DNA of 55,530 nucleotides from Hallella multisaccharivorax DSM 17128 (lineage in GTDB: Bacteria > Bacteroidota > Bacteroidia > Bacteroidales > Bacteroidaceae). The notes below the pieces were generated by a model. The model saw only the letters and a list, made by a program, of their open reading frames with translations. It was not told the DNA's origin and did not search any database. This document shows positions 25,572 to 33,992 of this stretch, one piece after another (positions within the stretch are counted from its first letter, which is position 1; every line of letters begins with the position of its first letter). The position numbers were made by a program, and so were the translations under genes. Location of the stretch: the NCBI RefSeq assembly GCF_000218235.1, contig NZ_GL945017.1, forward strand, positions 1 to 55,530. The letters are read 5' to 3'.

Positions 25572-27764
25572 TTATCTGACGATTACTTTCTTGCCATTCA
25601 GGATGACAATGCCCTTATAGCTTTTGCCGGTGCGCTGTCCGGCAAGGTTATAACGCATGTCACGCTGAGGCTTGCCGACAACGGTATTGTTGATGCCAGT
25701 CGTGGTGTTGCCGAGAGCGTAGAAGGCCTTGGCCGCCGTCGTGTCCTTAATATAGATATAACCTTTGTAAGCGGGCAGCATCTCTCCTGTTGCCATTGGA
25801 TAGAAACCACAAATATTGCCGACTTTGGTAAGAACATAGAATGTCTTAGCGGTAGTGATGGATTTGTCGGCATAATCGAATTCAAGGTTGTTGCCGGTGA
25901 GCGCATCGGCACTCTCGGTATGGTCGAGTGTGTAGGTACCTTCGTTGCCTTTCAGTACGACCGCCGTGTTTCCGGGAATCTTCGTTACCGGAGAGAGTGT
26001 GATGGTGTTGCTTGTGGCGTTATATTTTACAGTGTAGGCCTTCACGCTTGCATTGGAAAAGTCTACTGGACGGCGGCTTACATAGGTTGCCCAGCCAGTG
26101 GTTGTGATAGTTGTAGTTTCCTTACCTTCTGTCAGGCTCAACAGTATGGCATCTTTCAGCTCCTTGACATTATTATATGTGGTAATGGTACCGGCAACGA
26201 TGACTTCGTCACCACGCACTATCTGGTACTCGTTTGTGATGTCAGTGTCATTGAGATACTTACCGTGGTACACTTCGAGCGTAGAAGCAGAGGTGCCATC
26301 GTCAGAGAGGTAATAGTTCAGATTGGTGTAGTTGCTGTTGTATTTTTGTGTTTGGGCCACTATACCTTTTACATAGACAACCGTATTGTCGGTTTTTGCC
26401 AGGGCATCTGCCACGGTGGTAATTTGCTTTTCGTCTACCTTGGTAAAGCTTATTTGTGCTTCTTTGCCAGCCTTTCCGTTGACATAGGCCACGGCAGTGA
26501 CAGTAGCGGTCTTGTCGAGTGTGAAAGCGCCGCTGTAAAGTGTGTTAGCAGTGGTAGGTTTGGTACCATCAAGTGTATAATAAATCTTTGCATCGGCATT
26601 GTCGCAAGAGATAGCCACTTGCGTATTGTTTAGGAACAGGCTTGTGCCGGTGATTACGGGTGTACCTATCTGAGGCTTGATGATATTGGTTATCTGGCTG
26701 CCTTGGGCTATTCCCAGTGTTGTGTTCTTATAAAATGTGGGAGTGCCCATTACCGTTACTGTCCATCCGGCTTCCAAATCGGTTACGGCAGTGAACTTGT
26801 CCCCATTAAGGCCAAGTCCATTATATACTTCAAGCTCACTCGCTTCATTGCCGTCATCAGAGATGTAGTAGTTAAGCTCACCGTATGAGCTGTCCAGTTC
26901 GCCCACCTTAGAGATGATGCCTTTCACATATATTTTGCCCGTGGGCAGTACGTTACTCTTGTTGAGCAGAATAAGGTCGGCCACGGTGTAGGGGTTGGCT
27001 TCCATACCATCGCCTGTTGTCTTTGGACCGACATTGATGGTATAGCTGGCTTTCGACGGCTCATAAATGTCGTTGCCTGCGAAAGCGGCGGTTACCTTCA
27101 CCGAACCTGTCTTGTTCTCGTTAAGAACGACTGTACCGTTGCCTGTGTCTATCGTAGTGAGGTCTGTGTTGTTAGGGTCAAGGGTATAAGTGACGGTAGC
27201 GTCGCTGATGATGTTGGTGCCATCCATCACGATAGCTTTCTGTCCCTTGAAGTTTTTGGCATCGTCTGAGCCTTGGGTAAAGGTGTAGCTGGGAGTAGCG
27301 AAAGACACCGTTGTCTCTTTCTTGGTATCTTTTCCAATTGTCACCTCAATTTTCTTGACCCATACAGGATTGGTTTTGGGTGTAAGTGTAAACGAATTTG
27401 CATCGCCCGCCCATGTCCCTATAGAGTCAAGGTAAGAGTATGTGCCTGTACTTGGTTCTCTGAAACATCCAGGTCCATGTCTGCGGTCGCCAATCGCATC
27501 ACACGTAAACACGACTTTTGTGATATTACCTACAGTGGAGGTGAAAGTGACTGGATAATTCTTGTAAAAACTGTATTTGGCAGTATTGGCCAGTTCACAA
27601 TGTTTTGTTACAGCTTTTATTGTTACTCCATCTTTGGACAAAGCGGCATCTTTCCCTAAGTCTTTTGTTGCATCAAATGTGACAGTCTTTGTCTGAGCCA
27701 TCGCTCCCTCCACTCCTGCAATCAGAAGAAGTAGGGTCAAAAACGAAAGTAGAGTTTTTCTCAT
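25572..27764 (-). CDS. Large exported protein with paired OB-like domains and a chitobiase-like repeat
   Basis: From the ATG at 27764 it has 730 residues with a signal peptide (MRKTLLSFL...GAMAQ). Two similar modules occur near 275-370 and 450-545, each with a VADxL start, xxVYVKGI, then LNYYxSDDG and ELEVYxG, which suggests OB-fold domains. Between them is IYYTLDGTKPT, a chitobiase C-terminal-like repeat. The end (MRYNLAGQRTGKSYKGIVILN) resembles the sorting tails of Prevotella surface proteins. The frame opens at 27818, but a -7 box overlaps that start. Ligand unknown. Confidence 0.75.
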   Translation of the reverse strand: MRKTLLSFLTLLLLIAGVEGAMAQTKTVTFDATKDLGKDAALSKDGVTIKAVTKHCELANTAKYSFYKNYPVTFTSTVGNITKVVFTCDAIGDRRHGPGCFREPSTGTYSYLDSIGTWAGDANSFTLTPKTNPVWVKKIEVTIGKDTKKETTVSFATPSYTFTQGSDDAKNFKGQKAIVMDGTNIISDATVTYTLDPNNTDLTTIDTGNGTVVLNENKTGSVKVTAAFAGNDIYEPSKASYTINVGPKTTGDGMEANPYTVADLILLNKSNVLPTGKIYVKGIISKVGELDSSYGELNYYISDDGNEASELEVYNGLGLNGDKFTAVTDLEAGWTVTVMGTPTFYKNTTLGIAQGSQITNIIKPQIGTPVITGTSLFLNNTQVAISCDNADAKIYYTLDGTKPTTANTLYSGAFTLDKTATVTAVAYVNGKAGKEAQISFTKVDEKQITTVADALAKTDNTVVYVKGIVAQTQKYNSNYTNLNYYLSDDGTSASTLEVYHGKYLNDTDITNEYQIVRGDEVIVAGTITTYNNVKELKDAILLSLTEGKETTTITTTGWATYVSRRPVDFSNASVKAYTVKYNATSNTITLSPVTKIPGNTAVVLKGNEGTYTLDHTESADALTGNNLEFDYADKSITTAKTFYVLTKVGNICGFYPMATGEMLPAYKGYIYIKDTTAAKAFYALGNTTTGINNTVVGKPQRDMRYNLAGQRTGKSYKGIVILNGKKVIVR

Positions 27765-27815
27765 ACAGCGTTGTTTAAAGTTTTTATAATATATTCTCGT
27801 TTTTCTCTTTACTTG

Positions 27816-27823
27816 CAAAAGTA
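27816..27823 (-). promoter_or_regulatory. -7 box of the large exported protein gene
   Basis: TACTTTTG on the minus strand fits TAnnTTTG and lies 51 bases before the ATG at 27764. It overlaps the longest possible start (27818) and excludes it. Confidence 0.6.
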
Positions 27824-27913
27824 GCCAAAAATATCCATAAAAGCGTTATAACAAGATTAAAAAGATATTATTTTTATAAAAACTGTTTTCTTGCTGCTGT
27901 TGGTTTTTGAGTC

Positions 27914-28406
27914 TTATTTCTTCTTGGAATCAGCAGGGATATCGCCCCATTCCTTAGTCTGCCATTGAATGATGGGAGTGGTGACATTGTGTGTACTGAG
28001 TCATCGTTCTGCACGGGTGATAATAGTGAAGAGGGGTTCGGTGCCGCTCACCGCGTTCCAATTTTGTCTTACACTGTTTCTTTTTCACCCATAGGATGGC
28101 GTTATAAGAGTCGGAGTAGATAGTTTTATCGGTGATGCCTTGTCTTTCCATGAGGGCGAGGGCATGCACGATGGCAAGAAACTCCCCGATGTTGTTGGTG
28201 CCGTAAACTGTTGAGCCATCGGGGTAGTAAGGTCCGAAGTGGAAAACTTGTATACCGGTGGCAAGGTCAACATCTTGGTATTCCATCGGCCCCGGATTAC
28301 CGGAGCAGGCAGCGTCAACTGCCCATGCAGTGCCCTTTACCTCTAAAGGCAAAGGGAGCACTGTGTCGTGGCGATTTCCAGGTAGATTCGTTACTTCGTC
28401 TTTCAT
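27914..28406 (-). pseudogene. RNase HI-like gene, frameshifted near its 3' end
   Basis: The first 115 residues look like RNase HI: AVDAACSGNPGPMEY (first catalytic Asp), TNNIGEFLAIVHAL (Glu) and IYSDSYNAILWVKKKQ (Asp). After KTKLER the frame is lost. In the next frame the expected continuation GTEPLFTIITRAER appears, followed by a TGA and then LSTHNVTTPIIQWQTKEWGD to a stop at 27914. One frameshift and one nonsense change are needed. The gene starts 4 bases after the argS stop. Sequencing error is an alternative for the shift. Confidence 0.75.
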
Positions 28407-28410
28407 ACCT

Positions 28411-30216
28411 TTACATACGTTCTGGAACTTCTATCCCGAGGAGTTCCATAGCATTCTTGATGGTTTTACCCACATTGCGGGCGAGCTTCAAGCGGAAAGA
28501 CTTCTCGGCATCGGTGTCGGCAGAGAGGATGCTGTAGTCGTGGCAAAACTGGTTGAAGAGCTTCGTCAACTCATAGGTGTAGTTGGCGATACCTGCAGGA
28601 TTGTAGTTCTGCCCCGCATCAGCCACAGCCATCTTAAAGGCATCCAACTTCTGAATCAGCTCCACCTCCTTGATGTTGGGAGCATAACCGGTTGCACTGT
28701 CAGTCACGTTGTCTTGGCTTTTTCTCAGTATCGACTGGATACGAGCATAGGTATATTGAATGAAGGGTCCAGTGTTGCCGTTGAAGTCGATAGACTCGGC
28801 AGGATTGAAAAGCATGTTTTTGCGGGCGTCGACTTTGAGAATGAAATACTTCAGTGCGCCAAGACCGACAATGCGGGCTATCTCTTGTTTCTCGGCTTCA
28901 GAGAATTCTTTCGATTGCCCGTGTTCCTCACTTGTCTTACGAGCATCGCTGATCATGGTATCAATAAGGTCGTCGGCATCCACCACGGTACCCTCACGGC
29001 TCTTCATCTTACCGTTGGGAAGCTCTACCATGCCGTAGGAGAAGTGGACAAGATCCTTGCCCCACTTGAAGCCGAGGCGGTCGAGAAGGATGGATAGTAC
29101 CTGAAAGTGGCAATTCTGCTCATTGCCCACCACGTAGATAATTTTGTCGATAGGATAGTCGTTAAATCGCATCTCGGCGGTGCCGATGTCCTGGGTCATG
29201 TAGACCGTGGTGCCGTCGGAACGGATGAGGAGCTTCTGATCGAGGCCGTCTTTGGTGAGATCAGCCCAGATGCTGCCATCCTCTTTCTGGTAGAAGAGCC
29301 CTTTTCTGAGCCCTTCCATGACCTTGCGCTTACCTTCGAGGTAAGTGTTGCTCTCGTAATAGATCTTGTCGAAGCTTACGCCGAGAGCTCTGTAGGTCTC
29401 GTCAAATCCGGCATAAACCCAAGCGTTCATCTTCGCCCAGAGGTCGCGGATTTCCTTGTCGCCGGCCTCCCATTTCACGAGCATATGGTGGGCCTCCTTG
29501 ATAAGCGGTGCTTCCTGTTCTGCTTTTTTCTTGGCGTCGTCTTCGTTCATACCCTCGGCGATGTATTTCTTTTCCAGCTCGGTGCACTCCTCTTTATAAT
29601 GTTTGTCGAAAAGCATGTAGAAGTCGCCAATGAGGTAGTCGCCTTTCTTGACAGTCGACTCCGGTGTACATCCATTGCCCCACTTTATCCAGGCAAGCAT
29701 CGACCTCATAATATGGATGCCGCGGTCGTTGACAATGTTCGTCTTTACCACGCGGTTGCCGTTGGCCTCAAGAATCTTTGCGAGGCTCCATCCGAGGAGG
29801 TTATTGCGTACGTGTCCGAGGTGAAGCGGTTTGTTTGTGTTGGGTGAAGAGTATTCCACCATGACGAGGGGCGATTCCTTTGTGGCGGCTTTCTCGCCAT
29901 AGCGTGGGTCGCGGTCGATGTCATCAAGGAGACCCAGCCACGCCTTTGGAGCGATGACGAGGTTGAGGAATCCGCCGACGGCATCGAATGCAGCCACAGC
30001 TTTACAGTTGCTCACGAGCTTCTCGCCAATCTCTTGTGCCGTGTCCTGCGGCTTCTTGTGCGACATTTTTAGAAATGGAAAGACAACGAGCGTGAGGTTA
30101 CCCTCAAAGCCAGGCTTTGTCTTCTGGAGCTGTACTATCTTCTCCGGTACGTCCTGACCGTAAAGCTCTTTCACGGCTGCTATCGCTGATAAGCTGATTC
30201 CCTTCTCAATATTCAT
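28411..30216 (-). CDS. argS: Arginine-tRNA ligase
   Basis: The 601-residue class I synthetase charges tRNA-Arg in the cytosol. The HIGH motif appears as HLGH (132-135) in NKPLHLGHVRNNLLG. The KMSKS region is the variant GKMKSREGTVV, as is common in ArgS. An N-terminal Arg-N domain (residues 1-90) and the helical anticodon-binding DALR domain at the end are present. Length is normal. It is followed closely by the broken RNase HI gene. Confidence 0.97.
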   Translation of the reverse strand: MNIEKGISLSAIAAVKELYGQDVPEKIVQLQKTKPGFEGNLTLVVFPFLKMSHKKPQDTAQEIGEKLVSNCKAVAAFDAVGGFLNLVIAPKAWLGLLDDIDRDPRYGEKAATKESPLVMVEYSSPNTNKPLHLGHVRNNLLGWSLAKILEANGNRVVKTNIVNDRGIHIMRSMLAWIKWGNGCTPESTVKKGDYLIGDFYMLFDKHYKEECTELEKKYIAEGMNEDDAKKKAEQEAPLIKEAHHMLVKWEAGDKEIRDLWAKMNAWVYAGFDETYRALGVSFDKIYYESNTYLEGKRKVMEGLRKGLFYQKEDGSIWADLTKDGLDQKLLIRSDGTTVYMTQDIGTAEMRFNDYPIDKIIYVVGNEQNCHFQVLSILLDRLGFKWGKDLVHFSYGMVELPNGKMKSREGTVVDADDLIDTMISDARKTSEEHGQSKEFSEAEKQEIARIVGLGALKYFILKVDARKNMLFNPAESIDFNGNTGPFIQYTYARIQSILRKSQDNVTDSATGYAPNIKEVELIQKLDAFKMAVADAGQNYNPAGIANYTYELTKLFNQFCHDYSILSADTDAEKSFRLKLARNVGKTIKNAMELLGIEVPERM

Positions 30217-30266
30217 GTACTCAACTTTCGCAAGTGAATAAAAAGGTCAAAATTGGGTGAATAAAA

Positions 30267-30431
30267 ATAGCTAAAGGCTTCCGTAAGTCGCTGAAAATCA
30301 GTATCTTTGTAGTGTCAACGAACAAAGCACCAAATACCTTTAGCTATGCGCAAATTTAGATAAAATTCCCGAGTTATAAGCCAGTTAAGATAAAAAACCG
30401 AATAGATTTCCTCCCGCTGTGGCTATAACAA
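30267..30431 (+). pseudogene. 5' end of a transposase gene, relic with controlled start
   Basis: ATAGCTAAAGG (30267-30277) and CCTTTAGCTAT (30337-30347) are perfect arms around a promoter with TATCTTTG at 30302-30309. The ATG at 30346 overlaps the right arm. The frame reads MRKFR and stops. A one-base change restores a longer frame (KFPSYKPVKIKNRIDFLPLWL) to about 30431, after which nothing is recognised. Confidence 0.5.
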
Positions 30432-30481
30432 GGAAAATCAAGGCCGGCATACGCCCAATCCTATTTTCCGTGCTCTAAGTC

Positions 30482-30648
30482 ACAATTATTTGCTATCTTT
30501 GAGGTCTTAATTGTTTAACCCTCTAAAAGTTAGGCTTATGAGAGCAGTATGTGGTCTTGACGTTCACAAAGATAGTGTTTATCTTTGTATTTTGACCGGG
30601 GAAGGCGAATTAATCGAGAAAGTTTTCAGAGTTTTATCTTATCAATAA
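30482..30648 (+). pseudogene. IS110-family transposase N-terminal fragment
   Basis: The ATG at 30538 opens a 36-codon frame, MRAVCGLDVHKDSVYLCILT..., the N-terminus of an IS110 DEDD transposase (GLDVHKDS holds the first Asp). It ends at a TAA at 30646 and no further part is present. A -7 box TATCTTTG (30494-30501) lies between short arms ACAATTA (30482) and TAATTGT (30508). Confidence 0.75.
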
Positions 30649-30745
30649 TTCATAGATACCCGACCCTATAGACTGTCAGAACTACGAAAGTAATATATTT
30701 AGTTAATTTTTAGACGGCAAAGGCTCTTATCTCGTTTTTTCACAT

Positions 30746-30753
30746 TATATTTG
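30746..30753 (+). promoter_or_regulatory. -7 box of the defence-type operon
   Basis: TATATTTG fits TAnnTTTG and lies 23 bases before the ATG of the XRE gene. The regulator may bind here to control the whole operon; no operator palindrome was recognised. Confidence 0.55.
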
Positions 30754-30776
30754 CGTAAAAATATAAGTTCTTAAAC

Positions 30777-30977
30777 ATGCAATGTAAAGATTTAAATAGA
30801 TTAAAAGTGGTTCTAGTCGAAAAGAAAAAGACAGGGACATGGCTTGCTGGTCAGCTAGGTGTTACGCCTGTCACTGTCTCGAAGTGGTGCAATAACATCA
30901 CCCAGCCCACTCTGCCAACACTTGACAAGATAGCAGAACTGCTGGAGTGTGAGAAACGTGAACTTATAACAGAGTAG
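30777..30977 (+). CDS. XRE-family HTH regulator
   Basis: The 66-residue protein is a single Cro/C1 helix-turn-helix domain (TWLAGQLGVTPVTVSKWCNN is the DNA-reading part). Its stop codon directly abuts the ATG of the nuclease-methylase gene. It is the kind of controller (C) protein that precedes many restriction-modification genes and times their expression. It is probably the first gene of a five-gene operon. Confidence 0.88.
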   Translation: MQCKDLNRLKVVLVEKKKTGTWLAGQLGVTPVTVSKWCNNITQPTLPTLDKIAELLECEKRELITE

Positions 30978-33900
30978 ATGGCAGCAATTAACAGATTACA
31001 GTCATTGGTAGAAAGATTCCAAGCTGCAAAGACAAACTTGCAGTTAAAGAACTCTTCGGAGGCTACGATACGTGCTTGGATAGATGAGCTACTATCCATC
31101 TTTGGTTGGAATGTACAAAATACCCAACAGGTGCAGACAGAGCACACGCTTGGGCGCAGCGAGAGAGAACGTCTCCATGGAATAGGCTCTACTAATACGA
31201 GACCGGATTACACATTGGTTAACGGCAATGTGCCACTGGCATTCATAGATGCCAAAGGCCTTAATGTGGATATAGAACACGATAAGGATGTTGCGTTTCA
31301 GATACGTTCATACGGATGGTCTATTGGAGCACCGTTCTCCATCGTAACCAATTTCGGGCAGATGGCAGTCTACGATTGTTCTGTTATGCCAAATGTAAAC
31401 GAAGGAGCCGATTTTGCCAGGACATTCTTCTTTACCTGCGACCAATATATAGAAAAATTCGAAACGCTACAGGCTATACTTCTAAGGAGTAATGTTATAG
31501 CAGGAAACGTTAGGCTTGCTCATGGAAACGGGAACGCTCTTGACGAAAATTTCTCTATTATGCTGGGCGAAATACGCAAGGAACTAGCTAAAACAATCAT
31601 CAAGAACAATCAAATAGACAGTATAAGCACTTTAAGCTACTATGTTCAAATCATCATTAACCGTGTTCTTTTCATCCGTGTGTGTGAATCCCGTGGGTTG
31701 GAGGTAGATGGACTTTTGAAACGATTCTCAGAGCGAAATTTCTGGACTGAGTTCAAGAAAAGTTCATACGCAGACTTCTACGAACATTACGATGGACCTA
31801 TGTTCAAGAGGATCCCGCCGCTCCAAAGTCTGTTTATAGATAACGAAGTGTTTGAACATTTCTTGCAAAGCCTATATTATCCTTCACCATATCGGTTTGA
31901 TGTAATCCCGCTAAAGACACTAAGCGACATATACGACTTGTTCCTTGGCTATCAACTTGTGGTAGATGGAGAAAAGGTAACAGACGAGTTGAAGTCTGAG
32001 TTCAAGAAGAGCAATGGGGCGGTTACAACACCAGTCTCTTTGGTTAATCGTGTCCTCAACTGCACGTTAACATCCCCTGTTATTGAAAGCCTGACAATAC
32101 CACAAATTCTACAATTGAAGATTGTGGATATTGCCTGCGGAAGCGGCGTGTTTATCGTCGGTGCGTATGATTGCCTCGTTAAGTTGATAGAAAAGAGGTT
32201 ATCTCTTGGTGAAGAGGTGGATGACGATTTTGCCATATTGTTGAATGGCAAGCACATTCTTACCATTGAGGGAAGAAAGGCCATTATCAGCAACTGTCTT
32301 TATGGTGTTGACATCAATCCCGAAGCCGTGGAAGTGGCAAAGATGGCACTTTCGCTAAAGCTCATTGATAACTATGCACTTAAAGACTTCGGAAAAGTAG
32401 GCATACTTGGTTCTCAGATACTCAAAGGTATTGGCAAGAACATACGTTGCGGCAATTCGTTGGTTGGTTCAAACATTGAAACCTTGTACCCATCCATATT
32501 AGGAAACCTGCATGAACTACAGGCTACGAATGCATTTGACTGGCAGACCGAATTCCCTGAAGTCTTTGCAAAAGGCGGCTTTGACTTTGTTGTTGGCAAT
32601 CCTCCATACGTGGAGGTAAAGAACTACAATTTGGAACTGCCCTACATGGCCAGTTATATAAAAAAGGTATATAGTTCAAGCAAGAACGGAAAGATTGACC
32701 TCGCCATACCTTTTATAGAGCGTGGCGTTAACCTGCTCAACCAGCACGGAAGACTTGGTTACATCATTCAAAAACGTTTTTTCAAGACAGACTATGGCAA
32801 GGGAATTCGTAAGTTGCTTACATCCAACGAACTGCTTAACGGAGTTTATGACTATGCAGAGACCGACCTGTTTGCAGGAAGGATAACGTACGTAGCCATC
32901 ATCGTTTGCGACAATAACAGGGATAACAATCATAATATATGGTATGTCAAATCAAGTGACAAATCAAGTCTTCTGCTTCCGTCCAAGTCCTTGACTGAAA
33001 CACCTTGGAACTTCGAGAATGCGCGACTCAACGCACTCAGGCTAAAACTGTCTGAGCAACTTGGTATGCTTAAGGACATCTGCCATGTGAAAGTTGGTCT
33101 CCAAACGCTGTGGAACGATGCTTACCAAATAATTACAGACAAGGTTGAAAACAGTCTTATCTATGGCCATTCTATAATTGATGACAACGTTGTGATTGAG
33201 GAAAATGCTTGCAGACCACTTATCTGCAATGAGCATTTTGCACCTTTGACAAAACGACTTTATACCACATTTGCAGTTTTTCCCTATTCGGTTACGGATG
33301 ATGGAGAGGTAACGGAGTTGAGCATAGATGATTTTTCTAAGCTATACCCAAAGGCTAGTGCATACTTGTCGAAACACAAGGACGTGATTTGCAACAGTGT
33401 CGAGACGCTTCCTCAAAAAAACAGCGCATACAGCCAAAACGAGTACTGGCATCTGTTCACCCGTGTAAATAATCATGGTGCTGTTTACGAAAAAATATGT
33501 GTCCCAATGACGGCGCAATACACTCAGGCTTCCGTCATCATGGATAAGCATGTCTACTGTGACAATGCCAATATGTTCTTTATCCAAGTTGATACTATAG
33601 ATGAAACTCATCTATACGCGCTTGCGGCCATCATCAACTCAACGATCTTCAACTCCTTTGCACGCTCTATCGCCAATCCTCAGCAGGGAGGATATTACAA
33701 GTTCAACAAGCAGTTCCTTGACCCTGTGCCTGTGCCCAAAGAAGCTTTCCTTAATGGTGACAAGAATATTCAGAAACTATCCAAAATAGCGAAGCGGATA
33801 GAGAAGCTGAACGAGCAAATCAAGAATGGTCTGGGCACACAGACATCCGGTCTGCTACTCTCTTTGCAGAACCAGTGGCAACAGCTTGATAAGGTGTGCG

Positions 33901-33992
33901 ATAAATTATATGGCATAACGAAGCCGGAGAATAAGGCTTTGCTATATGCCACTCCACGTAAAGACAGAAATCCCTATGGAAAAGAAGATTAG
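30978..33992 (+). CDS. Type IIG-like fused nuclease and N6-adenine DNA methyltransferase
   Basis: The 1004-residue protein combines three parts. Residues 60-130 hold a PD-(D/E)XK-like motif (Asp77 in RPDY, then Asp91-Ala-Lys93 in FIDAKG). Residues 345-560 form the methylase: GAVTTPVSLVNR, motif I VDIACGSGVF (383-392), YGVDINPEAVEVAK and motif IV VVGNPPYVEV (NPPY 541-544), which marks N6-adenine methylation. The last 400 residues resemble TaqI/Eco57I-type target-recognition regions. It should cut and modify DNA with one recognition domain. It overlaps the next gene by 17 bases. Confidence 0.88.
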   Translation: MAAINRLQSLVERFQAAKTNLQLKNSSEATIRAWIDELLSIFGWNVQNTQQVQTEHTLGRSERERLHGIGSTNTRPDYTLVNGNVPLAFIDAKGLNVDIEHDKDVAFQIRSYGWSIGAPFSIVTNFGQMAVYDCSVMPNVNEGADFARTFFFTCDQYIEKFETLQAILLRSNVIAGNVRLAHGNGNALDENFSIMLGEIRKELAKTIIKNNQIDSISTLSYYVQIIINRVLFIRVCESRGLEVDGLLKRFSERNFWTEFKKSSYADFYEHYDGPMFKRIPPLQSLFIDNEVFEHFLQSLYYPSPYRFDVIPLKTLSDIYDLFLGYQLVVDGEKVTDELKSEFKKSNGAVTTPVSLVNRVLNCTLTSPVIESLTIPQILQLKIVDIACGSGVFIVGAYDCLVKLIEKRLSLGEEVDDDFAILLNGKHILTIEGRKAIISNCLYGVDINPEAVEVAKMALSLKLIDNYALKDFGKVGILGSQILKGIGKNIRCGNSLVGSNIETLYPSILGNLHELQATNAFDWQTEFPEVFAKGGFDFVVGNPPYVEVKNYNLELPYMASYIKKVYSSSKNGKIDLAIPFIERGVNLLNQHGRLGYIIQKRFFKTDYGKGIRKLLTSNELLNGVYDYAETDLFAGRITYVAIIVCDNNRDNNHNIWYVKSSDKSSLLLPSKSLTETPWNFENARLNALRLKLSEQLGMLKDICHVKVGLQTLWNDAYQIITDKVENSLIYGHSIIDDNVVIEENACRPLICNEHFAPLTKRLYTTFAVFPYSVTDDGEVTELSIDDFSKLYPKASAYLSKHKDVICNSVETLPQKNSAYSQNEYWHLFTRVNNHGAVYEKICVPMTAQYTQASVIMDKHVYCDNANMFFIQVDTIDETHLYALAAIINSTIFNSFARSIANPQQGGYYKFNKQFLDPVPVPKEAFLNGDKNIQKLSKIAKRIEKLNEQIKNGLGTQTSGLLLSLQNQWQQLDKVCDKLYGITKPENKALLYATPRKDRNPYGKED

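Noticed and set aside
25920..26633. 237-codon plus-strand frame opposite the large exported protein
   Set aside because: Complementary shadow of a gene with clear domains and promoter; composition is not protein-like.
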